A stretch of 64,000 bases of DNA from Paracoccaceae bacterium (GTDB lineage Bacteria > Pseudomonadota > Alphaproteobacteria > Rhodobacterales > Rhodobacteraceae), in assembly GCA_020446815.1 (NCBI GenBank), contig JAGRDY010000012.1, forward strand, positions 1 through 64,000, written 5' to 3'. Each line of letters begins with the position of its first letter. The first letter of the stretch is position 1. The translations under genes were made by a program, and so were the position numbers. Shown here one piece after another: positions 46,244-55,282 of this stretch. The notes below the pieces were generated by a model, which saw only the letters and a program-made list of their open reading frames with translations, made no database searches and had not been told where the DNA came from.

Positions 46244-47254
46244 ATGGATTTTCTCAACGCCGTCGTGGCTCTGACGAATTTCGTCCTGATCCCCGCCACC
46301 GCCTATGGCGCGCAGCTTGCGCTCGGGGCGCTCGGGGTGACGCTGATCTACGGGATCCTGCGGTTCTCCAATTTTGCCCATGGCGACACGATGGCCTTTG
46401 GCACGGCGCTGGTGATCCTCATCACCTGGGCGATGCAGGACAGGGGCATCCAGCTTGGCCCGTTGCCGACCGCGCTTCTGGCGCTGCCTTTCGGAATCGT
46501 GCTGACCGCCGGTTTCGTGCTGGCGACCGACCGCGCCGTCTACCGGTTCTACCGCAAGCAAAAGGCCGCCCCGGTGATCCTGGTGATCGTCTCGATGGGG
46601 GTGATGTTCATCATGAACGGGCTTACCCGTTTCATCATCGGGGTGGGCGACATCCGTTTTGATGATGGCGAGCGGTTCCTGGTGACGGCGGGCGGGTTCA
46701 AAAGGGCGACCGGGCTGGCCGAGGGGCTGGCGTTCCGCTCCACGCAGGCGCTGACCATCGTTACCGCGGTGATCGTCGTGGCGCTGCTGTTCTGGTTTCT
46801 CAACCGAACCCGCACCGGAAAATCCATGCGCGCCTTTTCCGACAACGAGGATCTGGCGCTTTTGTCGGGGATCAACCCGGAACGGGTGGTCACGGTCACC
46901 TGGATCATCGCGGCGGGCCTGGCCACCATCGCCGGCACGCTTTACGGGCTCGACAAGAGCTTCAAGGCGTTCAACTACTTTCAACTGCTGCTGCCGATCT
47001 TCGCCAGCGCCATCGTCGGCGGGCTGGGCAACCCGCTGGGGGCCATCGCCGGCGGGTTTCTCATCGCCTATTCGGAGGTCGGCTTTACCTATGCCTGGAA
47101 GAAGGTGGCGAGCTATATCCTGCCCGAAAGCCTGGCCCCCGACGGGCTGGTGCAACTATTGTCGACCGATTACAAGTTCGCGGTCTCTTTCGCGATCCTG
47201 ATCGTCGTGCTGCTGTTCAAACCCACCGGGCTTTTCAAGGGGAAAGCGGTATGA
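46244..47254 (+). CDS. Branched-chain-type ABC permease (LivH-like)
   Basis: A 336-residue inner-membrane permease with about eight helices. LivH landmarks are GALGVTLIYGILRFSNFAHGD near residues 27-47 (in part), MRAFSDNEDLALLSGINPERV, and GLGNPLGAIAGGFLIAYSE. It overlaps the LivM-like gene by 4 bases (ATGA). With the LivM-like protein it forms the channel of the transporter. Confidence 0.93.
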   Translation: MDFLNAVVALTNFVLIPATAYGAQLALGALGVTLIYGILRFSNFAHGDTMAFGTALVILITWAMQDRGIQLGPLPTALLALPFGIVLTAGFVLATDRAVYRFYRKQKAAPVILVIVSMGVMFIMNGLTRFIIGVGDIRFDDGERFLVTAGGFKRATGLAEGLAFRSTQALTIVTAVIVVALLFWFLNRTRTGKSMRAFSDNEDLALLSGINPERVVTVTWIIAAGLATIAGTLYGLDKSFKAFNYFQLLLPIFASAIVGGLGNPLGAIAGGFLIAYSEVGFTYAWKKVASYILPESLAPDGLVQLLSTDYKFAVSFAILIVVLLFKPTGLFKGKAV

Positions 47255-48549
47255 ATTTGCGCAATATCCTTCTGTTTGCCTGCGTTGCCGGGCTGATCCT
47301 GCTTGAAGGCATGACGGCAAGCTGGAACACCGCGCTCGGCATCGTCAACATGGGGCTGATTTCGGCGATCCTGGCGCTTGGGGTCAATATGCAATGGGGC
47401 TATGCGGGGCTGTTCAACGTGGGCGTCGTCGGTTTCGTCGCCCTGGGCGGGCTGGCACCGGTACTGATTTCCACGCCGCCGGTAAGCGCGGTCTGGACGC
47501 TTGCCGGGGCCTACCGGATCATCCTGGCGCTGGTGCTCGGGGCGGCGGCCATCGCGCTGGCCATCGCGCTGAACCGCCGCCTGGCCGGACGCCGGCGGGT
47601 GGTGGCGATGCTGGTCGTCCTGATCGGCGGTTTCTTCCTGTTCCGCGCGGCTTTCGACCCCGGTGTCGAGGTGGTCGAGGCTTTCAGGCCGTCGACCTAC
47701 AGCAATATCGGCGGGCTTGGCCTGCCGGTCCTGCTGTCCTGGCCGGTGGGCGGGCTTTTCGCCGCCGGGGCGGCCTGGATCGTCGGCAAGACGGCGCTTG
47801 GGCTGCGCTCGGATTATCTGGCCATCGCCACATTGGGGATCGGCGAAATCATCATCGCGGTGATGAAGAACGAAGACTGGCTGGCGCGCGGCGTCAAGAA
47901 CGTGATTTCCATCCCGCGCCCGGTTCCCTTCGAGACCGACCTTCAGGCCGATCCGGGTTTCTTGCAATGGGCCAGCTATTTCGGCGCCGATCCGGTGACG
48001 GGCTCGACCGTCGTCGTCAAGCTGGCCTATACGGGGCTTTTCGTCGCGGTGCTGCTGGTGCTGCTATGGCTGTCGGAAAAGGCGCTGAATTCACCCTGGG
48101 GGCGGATGATGCGGGCCATTCGCGACAATGAGGTGGCCGCCGAGGCGATGGGCAAGGACGTGACCCGCCGCCATCTGCAAATCTTCATTCTTGGCTCTGC
48201 GGTTTGCGGTTTGGCCGGCGCGATGATCGTGACACTCGACAGCCAGTTGACGCCCGGCACCTACAACCCGCTGCGCTTCACCTTCCTGATCTGGGTGATG
48301 GTCATCGTCGGCGGGTCGGGCAATAACTGGGGGGCGGTTCTCGGGGGGTTCCTGATCTGGTATCTGTGGATCAAGGTCGAACCCTGGGGCAACGATCTGA
48401 TGGATCTGATCACCTCGGGCATGGCGGACGGATCGCCCCTGAAACAGCATCTGCAAGACAGCGCCGCGCATATGCGGCTTCTGACCATGGGGCTGATCTT
48501 GTTGCTGGTTTTGCGATTCAGCCCGCGCGGGCTTATTCCCGAACGCTGA
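47251..48549 (+). CDS. Branched-chain-type ABC permease (LivM-like)
   Basis: A 432-residue permease. After LGVNMQWGYAGLFNVGVVGFVALG (in part) comes an extra membrane segment of about 80 residues (RRLAGRRRVVAMLVVLIGG), then the normal LivM core: LRSDYLAIATLGIGEII, MRAIRDNEVAAEAMGKDV and GGSGNNWGAVLGGFLIWYLW (in part). The extra segment makes it longer than enterobacterial LivM. Its last 17 bases overlap the convergent ArnT-like gene. Confidence 0.92.
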   Translation: MNLRNILLFACVAGLILLEGMTASWNTALGIVNMGLISAILALGVNMQWGYAGLFNVGVVGFVALGGLAPVLISTPPVSAVWTLAGAYRIILALVLGAAAIALAIALNRRLAGRRRVVAMLVVLIGGFFLFRAAFDPGVEVVEAFRPSTYSNIGGLGLPVLLSWPVGGLFAAGAAWIVGKTALGLRSDYLAIATLGIGEIIIAVMKNEDWLARGVKNVISIPRPVPFETDLQADPGFLQWASYFGADPVTGSTVVVKLAYTGLFVAVLLVLLWLSEKALNSPWGRMMRAIRDNEVAAEAMGKDVTRRHLQIFILGSAVCGLAGAMIVTLDSQLTPGTYNPLRFTFLIWVMVIVGGSGNNWGAVLGGFLIWYLWIKVEPWGNDLMDLITSGMADGSPLKQHLQDSAAHMRLLTMGLILLLVLRFSPRGLIPER

Positions 48550-50110
48550 GCGCGACGATGCGCGCGGGCCAGAAGCCGTAGGTGATCCGGTTGTAGCGCA
48601 CCGTGGCATCGGGCGGGGTGGCGACCGGAACCTGCCCGACCGGCCCGAACACCAGGCCGCCGGGGTTTTCATCCGCCCAGAGCCTGAGTGCCGCGGGGTC
48701 CGCCGGCGTCGCCACGGGCCGCTTCAGGCGGGCGGCGAAATTGAACTCGGCGTTGTAGGTCATGGAAGATACCGCCAACCCGCCCGTTTCGGCGGCCTTC
48801 AGGCGCGCGATGACCGGGGCCGGATCATAGGCGCCGTAAAGCGCGCTCGTGGCGATCAGGACATAGAGCGCGCCGGCAAGGCCAAGCCCCTGAACGGTAT
48901 GGGCGGCAAGCGCCGGCAGGAGCCAGCCCAGGACTGCCAGCACAAGGCACAGCGCGCCAAACAGCGCGACCGCCCAGGCCGGCGTCATCACCGCCAGATC
49001 GCCGGTGGCCGGGATCATCCCCGCCGCGATGCCAAGGCCGGTACCCAGCCCGGCAACGCCCGTTGTCAGCAACACCAGCGGTGCCGCCGAGCCGCCGCGC
49101 GCGCCCTGCCCCGCCACACCCAGGGCGCGGGCGACCAACAGCGCCGCCGCAGCAAATTCCGGCATCAGGTAATGGGCCTGTTTGCCGGAGATCAGGGAAA
49201 ACAGCACCAGCCCCGAAGCCGCCCAGATGGCGGCCATGCGGCACGCGCGATCCTGCATGACATTGCGCGAGATCGCGGGCCAGAGCCGCCAGGACCAGCC
49301 CCAGGGAAACAGCAGCACCGGCAAGAGCACTGCCAGAAACCACACCGGCCGGTCATGGGCCAGCCCGCCGGCCACCCGCGCCGCCGACTGGGTCCAGAGC
49401 AGTTCCTGCCGGTAGGCGGCGGTGCCGCTGATCAGTGCCGGTACCAGCCACAGCCCCACCATGGCCAGCCCCACCGCAATCGACAGCGCCATCCCGCGCA
49501 ACGCCTGGGCCCGCCGTGGCGGATCGGCGGCCCAGAACCGCATGCTCAGCAGCAGCGGCATCAGATGCACGAAGATCACCGGGCCCTTGGCATAGACACC
49601 GAACCCCAGCACCAGGCCGAACCCGGCCCAGATGCCCGCGCCGCGCGCCCCCTGGCCGATGCGCCACAAGATCCCCGCGCCGAGAATGGTCGCCAGACTG
49701 AGCATCGTGTCGAACATCGTGGCACTGCCATAAAGCGTAAAAACACTGAACCCCGCCAGGACCAACGCGGCGCGGGTGCCGATCCCGGCATCGTCGGGCC
49801 AAAGACGCCGCGCCAGCCGCGCCGCCGCATAGACCGAGGCCACGGCAAATCCGGGCGCGACCAGGCGCGCGGCGAATTCATGGACGCCCGTCACCTGCCA
49901 GACCAGGTTGATCAGCCAGAAAAGCAGCGGCGGTTTATGGGCGTAAAGGTCGAAGTTCCGCGTCAGGTGAAACAGATCCCCGGTCAGCCAGAGCTCCCAT
50001 GCGACATCGAGATACCGGGTCTCGTCAATCGGCAGAAGCGGGCGCATCGCCACCATCGCCACCAGCGCGGCCGCGAACCCGGCCGCGACCGTCAGGACAG
50101 AATTGCGCAT
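48533..50110 (-). CDS. ArnT-like glycosyltransferase (GT39/GT83 type)
   Basis: A 525-residue polytopic membrane protein with about twelve helices. The acidic motif DETRYLDVAWELWLTGD near the N-terminus and FDLYAHKPPLLFWLINL match lipid-A aminoarabinose transferase and related enzymes that transfer sugars from polyprenyl phosphate in the periplasm. The acceptor could be lipid A, protein or another lipid. ATG at 50110 has GAGGAT 6 bases upstream. It is convergent with, and overlaps, the LivM-like gene, and lies inside an otherwise plus-strand transport/catabolism region. Confidence 0.85.
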   Translation of the reverse strand: MRNSVLTVAAGFAAALVAMVAMRPLLPIDETRYLDVAWELWLTGDLFHLTRNFDLYAHKPPLLFWLINLVWQVTGVHEFAARLVAPGFAVASVYAAARLARRLWPDDAGIGTRAALVLAGFSVFTLYGSATMFDTMLSLATILGAGILWRIGQGARGAGIWAGFGLVLGFGVYAKGPVIFVHLMPLLLSMRFWAADPPRRAQALRGMALSIAVGLAMVGLWLVPALISGTAAYRQELLWTQSAARVAGGLAHDRPVWFLAVLLPVLLFPWGWSWRLWPAISRNVMQDRACRMAAIWAASGLVLFSLISGKQAHYLMPEFAAAALLVARALGVAGQGARGGSAAPLVLLTTGVAGLGTGLGIAAGMIPATGDLAVMTPAWAVALFGALCLVLAVLGWLLPALAAHTVQGLGLAGALYVLIATSALYGAYDPAPVIARLKAAETGGLAVSSMTYNAEFNFAARLKRPVATPADPAALRLWADENPGGLVFGPVGQVPVATPPDATVRYNRITYGFWPARIVALSVRE

Positions 50111-50311
50111 GAATATCCTCGCGGCCGTTCGGGGTTTCACGGGGTGCTATCCTAATGCGGGGCGCAGGTCCACCGCCGGCCGAGCGCCGGCGCCGGGATC
50201 ATGATAAACGACACGATCATGTCGCGCGCGGCCTTTCGGGATGGCGCCGTCTCTGCGATCATCGCGAAAACCATTGCCGTGCGGGCAAGAACAATTCAGG
50301 GAGAGATCGGC

Positions 50312-52738
50312 ATGAAGACCCATATTCAGGTGTGTGTGATCGGTGGTGGCGTTGTCGGCTGTTCGGTCCTTTATCATCTGACCAAGCTTGGCTGGAAGGA
50401 CGTCATGCTCGTCGAACGCTCGGAACTGACGTCGGGATCGACCTGGCATGCGGCGGGCGGGTTTCACACGCTGAACGGCGATACCAACATGGCCGCGCTT
50501 CAGGGCTATACCATCGGGCTTTACAAGGAGCTGGAAGAGATCACCGGCATGTCCTGCGGGTTGCATCATGTGGGCGGCATCACCCTGGCCGACAGCCCGG
50601 AACGCTTCGACATGCTGAAGGCCGAGCGGGCCAAACACCGCTACATGGGGCTGCATACCGAAATCCTCAGCCCCGAAGAGGTGGTGAAACTCACCGACGG
50701 CCTGGTCAATGCCAAAGGCATCATCGGCGCGCTTTACGATCCGCTTGACGGCCATCTCGATCCCTCGGGCACGACCCATGCCTATGCCCGCGCGGCGCGG
50801 ATGGGCGGCGCCGAGATCATCCAGCACAACCGTGTGATTGAAACCAGCCCGCGCACCGACGGCACCTGGGACGTGGTGACCGAGCAGGGCACCGTGCGTG
50901 CCGAACATGTGGTCAATGCCGGGGGGCTCTGGGCGCGCGAAATAGCCGCGATGGCCGGCGTCTATCTGCCTCTTTTGCCGATGGCGCATCAGTATCTGGT
51001 CACCGACGACATCCCCGAGATCGAGGCGATCCTGAATTCCGGCAGGGAATTTCCGCATGTCATGGACCCCGGCGGCGAAAGCTATCTGCGTCAGGAGGGC
51101 CGCGGGCTTTGCATCGGCTTTTACGAAAAGCCCTGCGAAGCCTGGTCGGTCGACGGCACCCCTTGGGACTTCGGTCACGAGTTGCTGAACGAACAATTCG
51201 ACAAGATCGAGGATTCGGTCAATTTCGCCTATCGCCGTTTTCCGGTGCTTGAACGATCCGGCGTCAAGCGGGTCATTCACGGCCCCTTCACCTTTGCCCC
51301 CGATGGCAACCCGCTGATCGGGCCGGTGCCGGGCTTGCGCAACTACTGGTCGGCCTGCGCGGTGATGGCCGGTTTCAGCCAGGGCGGCGGCATGGGATTA
51401 AGCCTGGCGCAATGGATGATCAACGGCGAAACCGATTGCGACCCGCGCGGCTTCGATGTGGCGCGCTTCGGGCACTGGACGACGCCGGGCTATACCGTGC
51501 CGAAAGTCATCGAAAACTATCAGACCCGGTTTTCGGTGGCCTACCCGAACGAGGAAAAGCCCGCGGCACGGCCGTTTCGCACGACACCCATGTACGATAT
51601 CTTTGACGCCATGGGGGCGGTCTGGGGCCAGCAATACGGGCTTGAGGTGGTCAACTACTTTGCCCTGCCCGGCGCGCCGCGCTTCGAGACGCCCAGCTTC
51701 AAACGGTCTAACGCCTGGGAGGCGACTAAAGCCGAAGTCATGGCGGTGCGCGACACTGTCGGCATCAACGAGGTTCAGAATTTCGGGAAATTCCGGGTAT
51801 CGGGAGCCAATGCGCGCGCCTGGCTCGACCGGATCATGGCGGGCGCGATCCCCAGACCGGGACGATTGTCGCTTACCCCGATGCTGAGCCACAAGGGAAA
51901 GATCATCGGCGATTTCACCGTGACCTGCCTGTCGGAAACCGAATTCCGCGTCACCGGCAGCTATGGCGCGCAAGACCAGCATCTGCGCTGGTTCGAACAG
52001 AATCAGGACGACGGCGTCAGCGTTGACAACATCTCGGACCGTCTGACCGGCTTTCAGATCGCCGGACCAAGGGCGCGCGACCTTCTGGCCCGCGTGACGC
52101 GCGCCGATGTGTCGCCCGAGGCGTTCAGGTTCATGGATGCCCGACCCATGGTCATCGGCATGGCCGATTGTCTGGTGCAGCGGGTGAGCTATACGGGCGA
52201 TCTCGGCTATGAGATATTCACCGACTTCATGTCGCAGCGCAGCCTTTGGCATACGCTCTGGGACGCCGGGCAGGAATTCGGCCTGCGCCCGTTTGGAATG
52301 CGCGCGATGATGTCGCTGCGGCTCGACCGCTTTTTCGGTTCATGGGCGCGCGAATTTTCGCCCGATTACTTTCCCGGCGAAACCGGTATCGACCGGTTCA
52401 TCCGCTGGAACAAGGATGCCGACTGGATCGGCAAGGCACCGGCGCTGAAGGAAAAGGCCGAAGGGCCGGCACGCCGTCTGTGCCATTTCATCGTCGATGC
52501 CGTTGACGCCGACGTGGTGGCCTATGAGCCGATCTGGCTGGACGGCAAGGTTGTGGGCTTTTGCACCTCGGGGGGGTATTCGCACTGGACGGGGCAATCG
52601 GTGGCCTATGGGTTCTTGCCGGTGGCGGCGATCCGTGACGGGCTGGTTGTGGAAATCGAAATCCTTGGCCAGAGACGCGCGGCGCGCCTGGTGAGCGAAC
52701 CCTTGTGGGATCCGCAGGCCGAGCGCATGCGCGGCTGA
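50312..52738 (+). CDS. Dimethylglycine/sarcosine dehydrogenase-like FAD-GcvT protein
   Basis: An 808-residue two-part enzyme. Residues 1-400 are a DAO-type FAD oxidoreductase (VCVIGGGVVGCSVLYHLTKLG in part, SGSTWHAAGGFHTLNGD, where the His is the usual covalent FAD site in this family). Residues 425-800 are a GcvT/aminomethyltransferase-like folate domain (YTGDLGYEIF, GMRAMMSLRLD, GYSHWTGQSVAYGFLP). It should demethylate an N-methylated glycine and pass the one-carbon unit to tetrahydrofolate. GGGAG precedes the ATG at 50312. A link to the ABC transporter and GlxA-type regulator upstream is likely but not proven. Confidence 0.88.
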   Translation: MKTHIQVCVIGGGVVGCSVLYHLTKLGWKDVMLVERSELTSGSTWHAAGGFHTLNGDTNMAALQGYTIGLYKELEEITGMSCGLHHVGGITLADSPERFDMLKAERAKHRYMGLHTEILSPEEVVKLTDGLVNAKGIIGALYDPLDGHLDPSGTTHAYARAARMGGAEIIQHNRVIETSPRTDGTWDVVTEQGTVRAEHVVNAGGLWAREIAAMAGVYLPLLPMAHQYLVTDDIPEIEAILNSGREFPHVMDPGGESYLRQEGRGLCIGFYEKPCEAWSVDGTPWDFGHELLNEQFDKIEDSVNFAYRRFPVLERSGVKRVIHGPFTFAPDGNPLIGPVPGLRNYWSACAVMAGFSQGGGMGLSLAQWMINGETDCDPRGFDVARFGHWTTPGYTVPKVIENYQTRFSVAYPNEEKPAARPFRTTPMYDIFDAMGAVWGQQYGLEVVNYFALPGAPRFETPSFKRSNAWEATKAEVMAVRDTVGINEVQNFGKFRVSGANARAWLDRIMAGAIPRPGRLSLTPMLSHKGKIIGDFTVTCLSETEFRVTGSYGAQDQHLRWFEQNQDDGVSVDNISDRLTGFQIAGPRARDLLARVTRADVSPEAFRFMDARPMVIGMADCLVQRVSYTGDLGYEIFTDFMSQRSLWHTLWDAGQEFGLRPFGMRAMMSLRLDRFFGSWAREFSPDYFPGETGIDRFIRWNKDADWIGKAPALKEKAEGPARRLCHFIVDAVDADVVAYEPIWLDGKVVGFCTSGGYSHWTGQSVAYGFLPVAAIRDGLVVEIEILGQRRAARLVSEPLWDPQAERMRG

Positions 52739-52832
52739 TCGCCGCCCCGCCTTGATCGGCAAGAGGTTCTGGCGCAATCTCTTGGGGGGGCTCTGAAGGG
52801 GGTTGGGCGGAAAGGGCGGCAGGTCGCGGATC

Positions 52833-53444
52833 ATGGCCACGGTTGATATTCTCATTCCGGCCGCCGGTTCTTCCCGGCGCATGGCGGGGCGCGACAAGCT
52901 TCTGGAAACGGTCGGCGGTGTGGAACAATTGCGCCGCGTCGCGGCGATGGCGGCTTCGTTCGCCTTCGATCACGGGTCGCATGTCCATGTCACCATCCCC
53001 GCGACCGGGCCGTTCAACCCGGCACGCAAGCGCGCGCTGATGGGATTGCGGGTCGCTATCCTGGCCTTGCCCGACGCCCATGAGGGCATGGCGGCGAGCC
53101 TGCGCGCGGGCGCCTGGGCGGCGCGGGACGCCGAGGGGTTGCTGGTGCTGCCGGCCGACATGCCCGAGATCGACCGCGCGGATCTGGACCGGATGACAGC
53201 GGTGTTTGGCGAGGACAGCCATTACCCCCTGCGCGCCACCACCGAGGACGGGGCGCCGGGGCATCCGGTGATCTTTCCGCGCCGGTTGCTGGGCGAGCTG
53301 ATGGTGTTGTCCGGCGATCAGGGCGGGCGTGCCGTCTTGCGCGATGAGGAGGTCAGGACATGCCCACTTGCCGGTCAGCGGGCGCGCGTTGATCTTGACA
53401 CGCAGGAGGACTGGGAAAACTGGCGCGCCAGAACCGGGAATTGA
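52833..53444 (+). CDS. MocA/MobA-like nucleotidyltransferase
   Basis: A 203-residue enzyme of the NTP-transferase fold. Opening ILIPAAGSSRRMAGRDKLLE is the nucleotide-binding loop; LVLPADMPEIDRADLD holds the metal-binding Asp; GAPGHPVIFPRRLLGEL and the ending DLDTQEDWENW match CTP:molybdopterin cytidylyltransferase-like proteins. It may attach CMP to molybdenum cofactor for a molybdo-hydroxylase, but no such enzyme is in the window. ATG at 52833 was chosen for homology. Confidence 0.85.
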   Translation: MATVDILIPAAGSSRRMAGRDKLLETVGGVEQLRRVAAMAASFAFDHGSHVHVTIPATGPFNPARKRALMGLRVAILALPDAHEGMAASLRAGAWAARDAEGLLVLPADMPEIDRADLDRMTAVFGEDSHYPLRATTEDGAPGHPVIFPRRLLGELMVLSGDQGGRAVLRDEEVRTCPLAGQRARVDLDTQEDWENWRARTGN

Positions 53445-53579
53445 AGCGGCAACCGGCCGCGCGCCGGTGCACCCCGCTGTCGATGGGGCTTGTCGCGGGA
53501 AAAAGCGAAATGCGGCTCTTTGCAACGGTCACCCGTGTTGGCCTGCTTTCGCTGTGATTCAGGGGGCGCGAAAACCGCG

Positions 53580-54302
53580 TCAGGCGGCCAGTTTCCGCAC
53601 CATCGCCGCAGAATCGATGCAGAGCCGCGCCGGTGCGTAGGAAGTGATGTATTCGTCCAGCGCCAGTTCCGGGAATACGGCCAGTATCTCTTGCCGCTGG
53701 GCGCGGCTCATCTGGTCGAGAACCGACGCTTCGGGCAGGAAACTCTCGCTCCAGCAGCCATCGGCGTGGATCACCTCGTGATCGTCGAACATGATATGGA
53801 AATAGGTCACTGTCGGCTGGCCGCCCTGGCGTATCCCCGGCCGGAAGGTCAGCTCTTTCGCGGCCACGAGGATTTCGCTTTCACCACCGATGGCCCGCGC
53901 CGCTTCGCCGCTCAGCAGCATCCGGTGATGCGGGCTGACGCGGGTGGTGCGTGACGGGGTATCGGCGCCCAGCGCGCCCTTTTCGATGACGACAGGCTGC
54001 AACTCGGCGTACAGGCTCAGTTCGTCCGCATCGAATTTCCGCGATCCGATCCACATGATCGCACGATACCCGCTGTCGCGTGTCAGAACCCGGTCTCCGG
54101 GCTGCAAATTCTCGATCGCAACCAGCCCCTTGTCGGTTGCCACGAGCGTGCCATCGGTGAAGCAGGGCGTGCGCGGTGCCTGGCGCGGCCCGCCGGCAAG
54201 CCCGGCCCGGCCGCGCGCAACCGAAGCCTTCCCTGCGCTCATATCCGTCCCGGTCGCATCCACCATTTCAAAACGCTTTCCCAAAAAACCCAAATCACTC
54301 AC
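53580..54302 (-). CDS. Hint-domain protein 1 (stand-alone)
   Basis: A 240-residue protein with one Hint_2-type domain from C47 (TPCFTDGTLVATDKGL) through RVSPHHRMLL (H125/H126) to DDHEVIHADGCWSESFLPE (H175, C183). No signal peptide is evident. Compared with the two other Hint proteins here, the Asn of the NGC motif is replaced by Asp181. Hint domains can self-cleave or splice proteins, but that is unproven for this family. It is last of three tandem Hint genes, with a 194-base gap before it. Confidence 0.9.
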   Translation of the reverse strand: MSDLGFLGKRFEMVDATGTDMSAGKASVARGRAGLAGGPRQAPRTPCFTDGTLVATDKGLVAIENLQPGDRVLTRDSGYRAIMWIGSRKFDADELSLYAELQPVVIEKGALGADTPSRTTRVSPHHRMLLSGEAARAIGGESEILVAAKELTFRPGIRQGGQPTVTYFHIMFDDHEVIHADGCWSESFLPEASVLDQMSRAQRQEILAVFPELALDEYITSYAPARLCIDSAAMVRKLAA

Positions 54303-54496
54303 TGGACTCGGCTACTGGGATCAATCCATACATTTCGAATTTGGCTCCAATACGACAAGAGCGCGGCATTTCACGCCGGCGTGGCTTTGAAAACGCACAG
54401 TTTCGCCACTGTGAGCGGGCAGTTTCACCCGGCCCGGCAATGACGGTCCGGCGCTGGAAATGGATGCGATTTTCCCGTGATTTTCAATGCGTCGCG

Positions 54497-55276
54497 CTAC
54501 AAATGCAGCGCGGAAACCTGGCTCCCGGCGATGACATCGCGGGCCAGATCATAGGGCGGCGGCCGCCCGGCCAGCACCTCGGGATGGATTTCCCCGAGCG
54601 TCGCCAGGCTGTCGGCATCCATGGCCGCGAGCGCGGCCTTTTCGGGCAGGAAACTTTCCGACCAGCAGCCATTGGCCAGAACGATTTCATGGCGCGCGAA
54701 CAGGATTTGAAAATAGCTGACCGACATTGTCTGCTCGATCTCGATGCCGGGGCGCCCGACAAGATCGCGCGCCGCAACCAGCGCTTCGCCGTCGCCGCCC
54801 GCCGCCTGCGGGCGCGAGGCCGCCAGCATCCGGTGATTGGGCGATACGATAAGGTCGCGTTCGGGCAGCCCCTGGCCGAGGGCGCCGGCGCGGATTCTGA
54901 CCGGGCGCAACAACGGATTGACCCCCAGATCGCGCCAGCCAAAGCTTCGCTTGCCGATCCAGGCGATATCGCAAGACCCATGGTCGCGGGTGATGACCCG
55001 GTCGCCGGCGCGCAGGTCGTCGACCTGGCGCGGTCCGGTTTTCGTGGCGATCGCCGCGCCGCAGGTAAAACAGGGAACCGAGGCGGTCATCAAGGACATG
55101 TCCAGGGCATCGGTGACGCGGCCCGCATCATCGAGCGACTCGACACGCCCCGCCCCGTTTTTCTCGTCGTGATAGACCAGCTTGACGCGCCCGGAGCCGA
55201 TCTGCCCCGCCCTGTCTGCCGACCCTGTTGCCGACCCTGTTGCCGGTGCGATCATGCCAAACCCCTGAGCAATCAT
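54497..55276 (-). CDS. Hint-domain protein 2
   Basis: A 259-residue protein. The N-terminal 65 residues are Gly/Ala/Ser-rich and include a small repeat (TGSATGSAD). The Hint_2 domain runs from C69 (VPCFTCGAAIATKTG) through LPERDLIVSPNHRML (H148) to FARHEIVLANGCWSESFLP (H196, N202, C204). A final 45 residues follow. Start lies 6 bases after the RTX-Hint stop, so the two are translationally linked. Function is unknown. Confidence 0.9.
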   Translation of the reverse strand: MIAQGFGMIAPATGSATGSADRAGQIGSGRVKLVYHDEKNGAGRVESLDDAGRVTDALDMSLMTASVPCFTCGAAIATKTGPRQVDDLRAGDRVITRDHGSCDIAWIGKRSFGWRDLGVNPLLRPVRIRAGALGQGLPERDLIVSPNHRMLAASRPQAAGGDGEALVAARDLVGRPGIEIEQTMSVSYFQILFARHEIVLANGCWSESFLPEKAALAAMDADSLATLGEIHPEVLAGRPPPYDLARDVIAGSQVSALHL

Positions 55277-55282
55277 ACCCCA

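Noticed and set aside
50111..50311. Glycine riboswitch upstream of the demethylase-like gene
   Set aside because: Inverted repeats are present but the conserved aptamer core is not recognisable.
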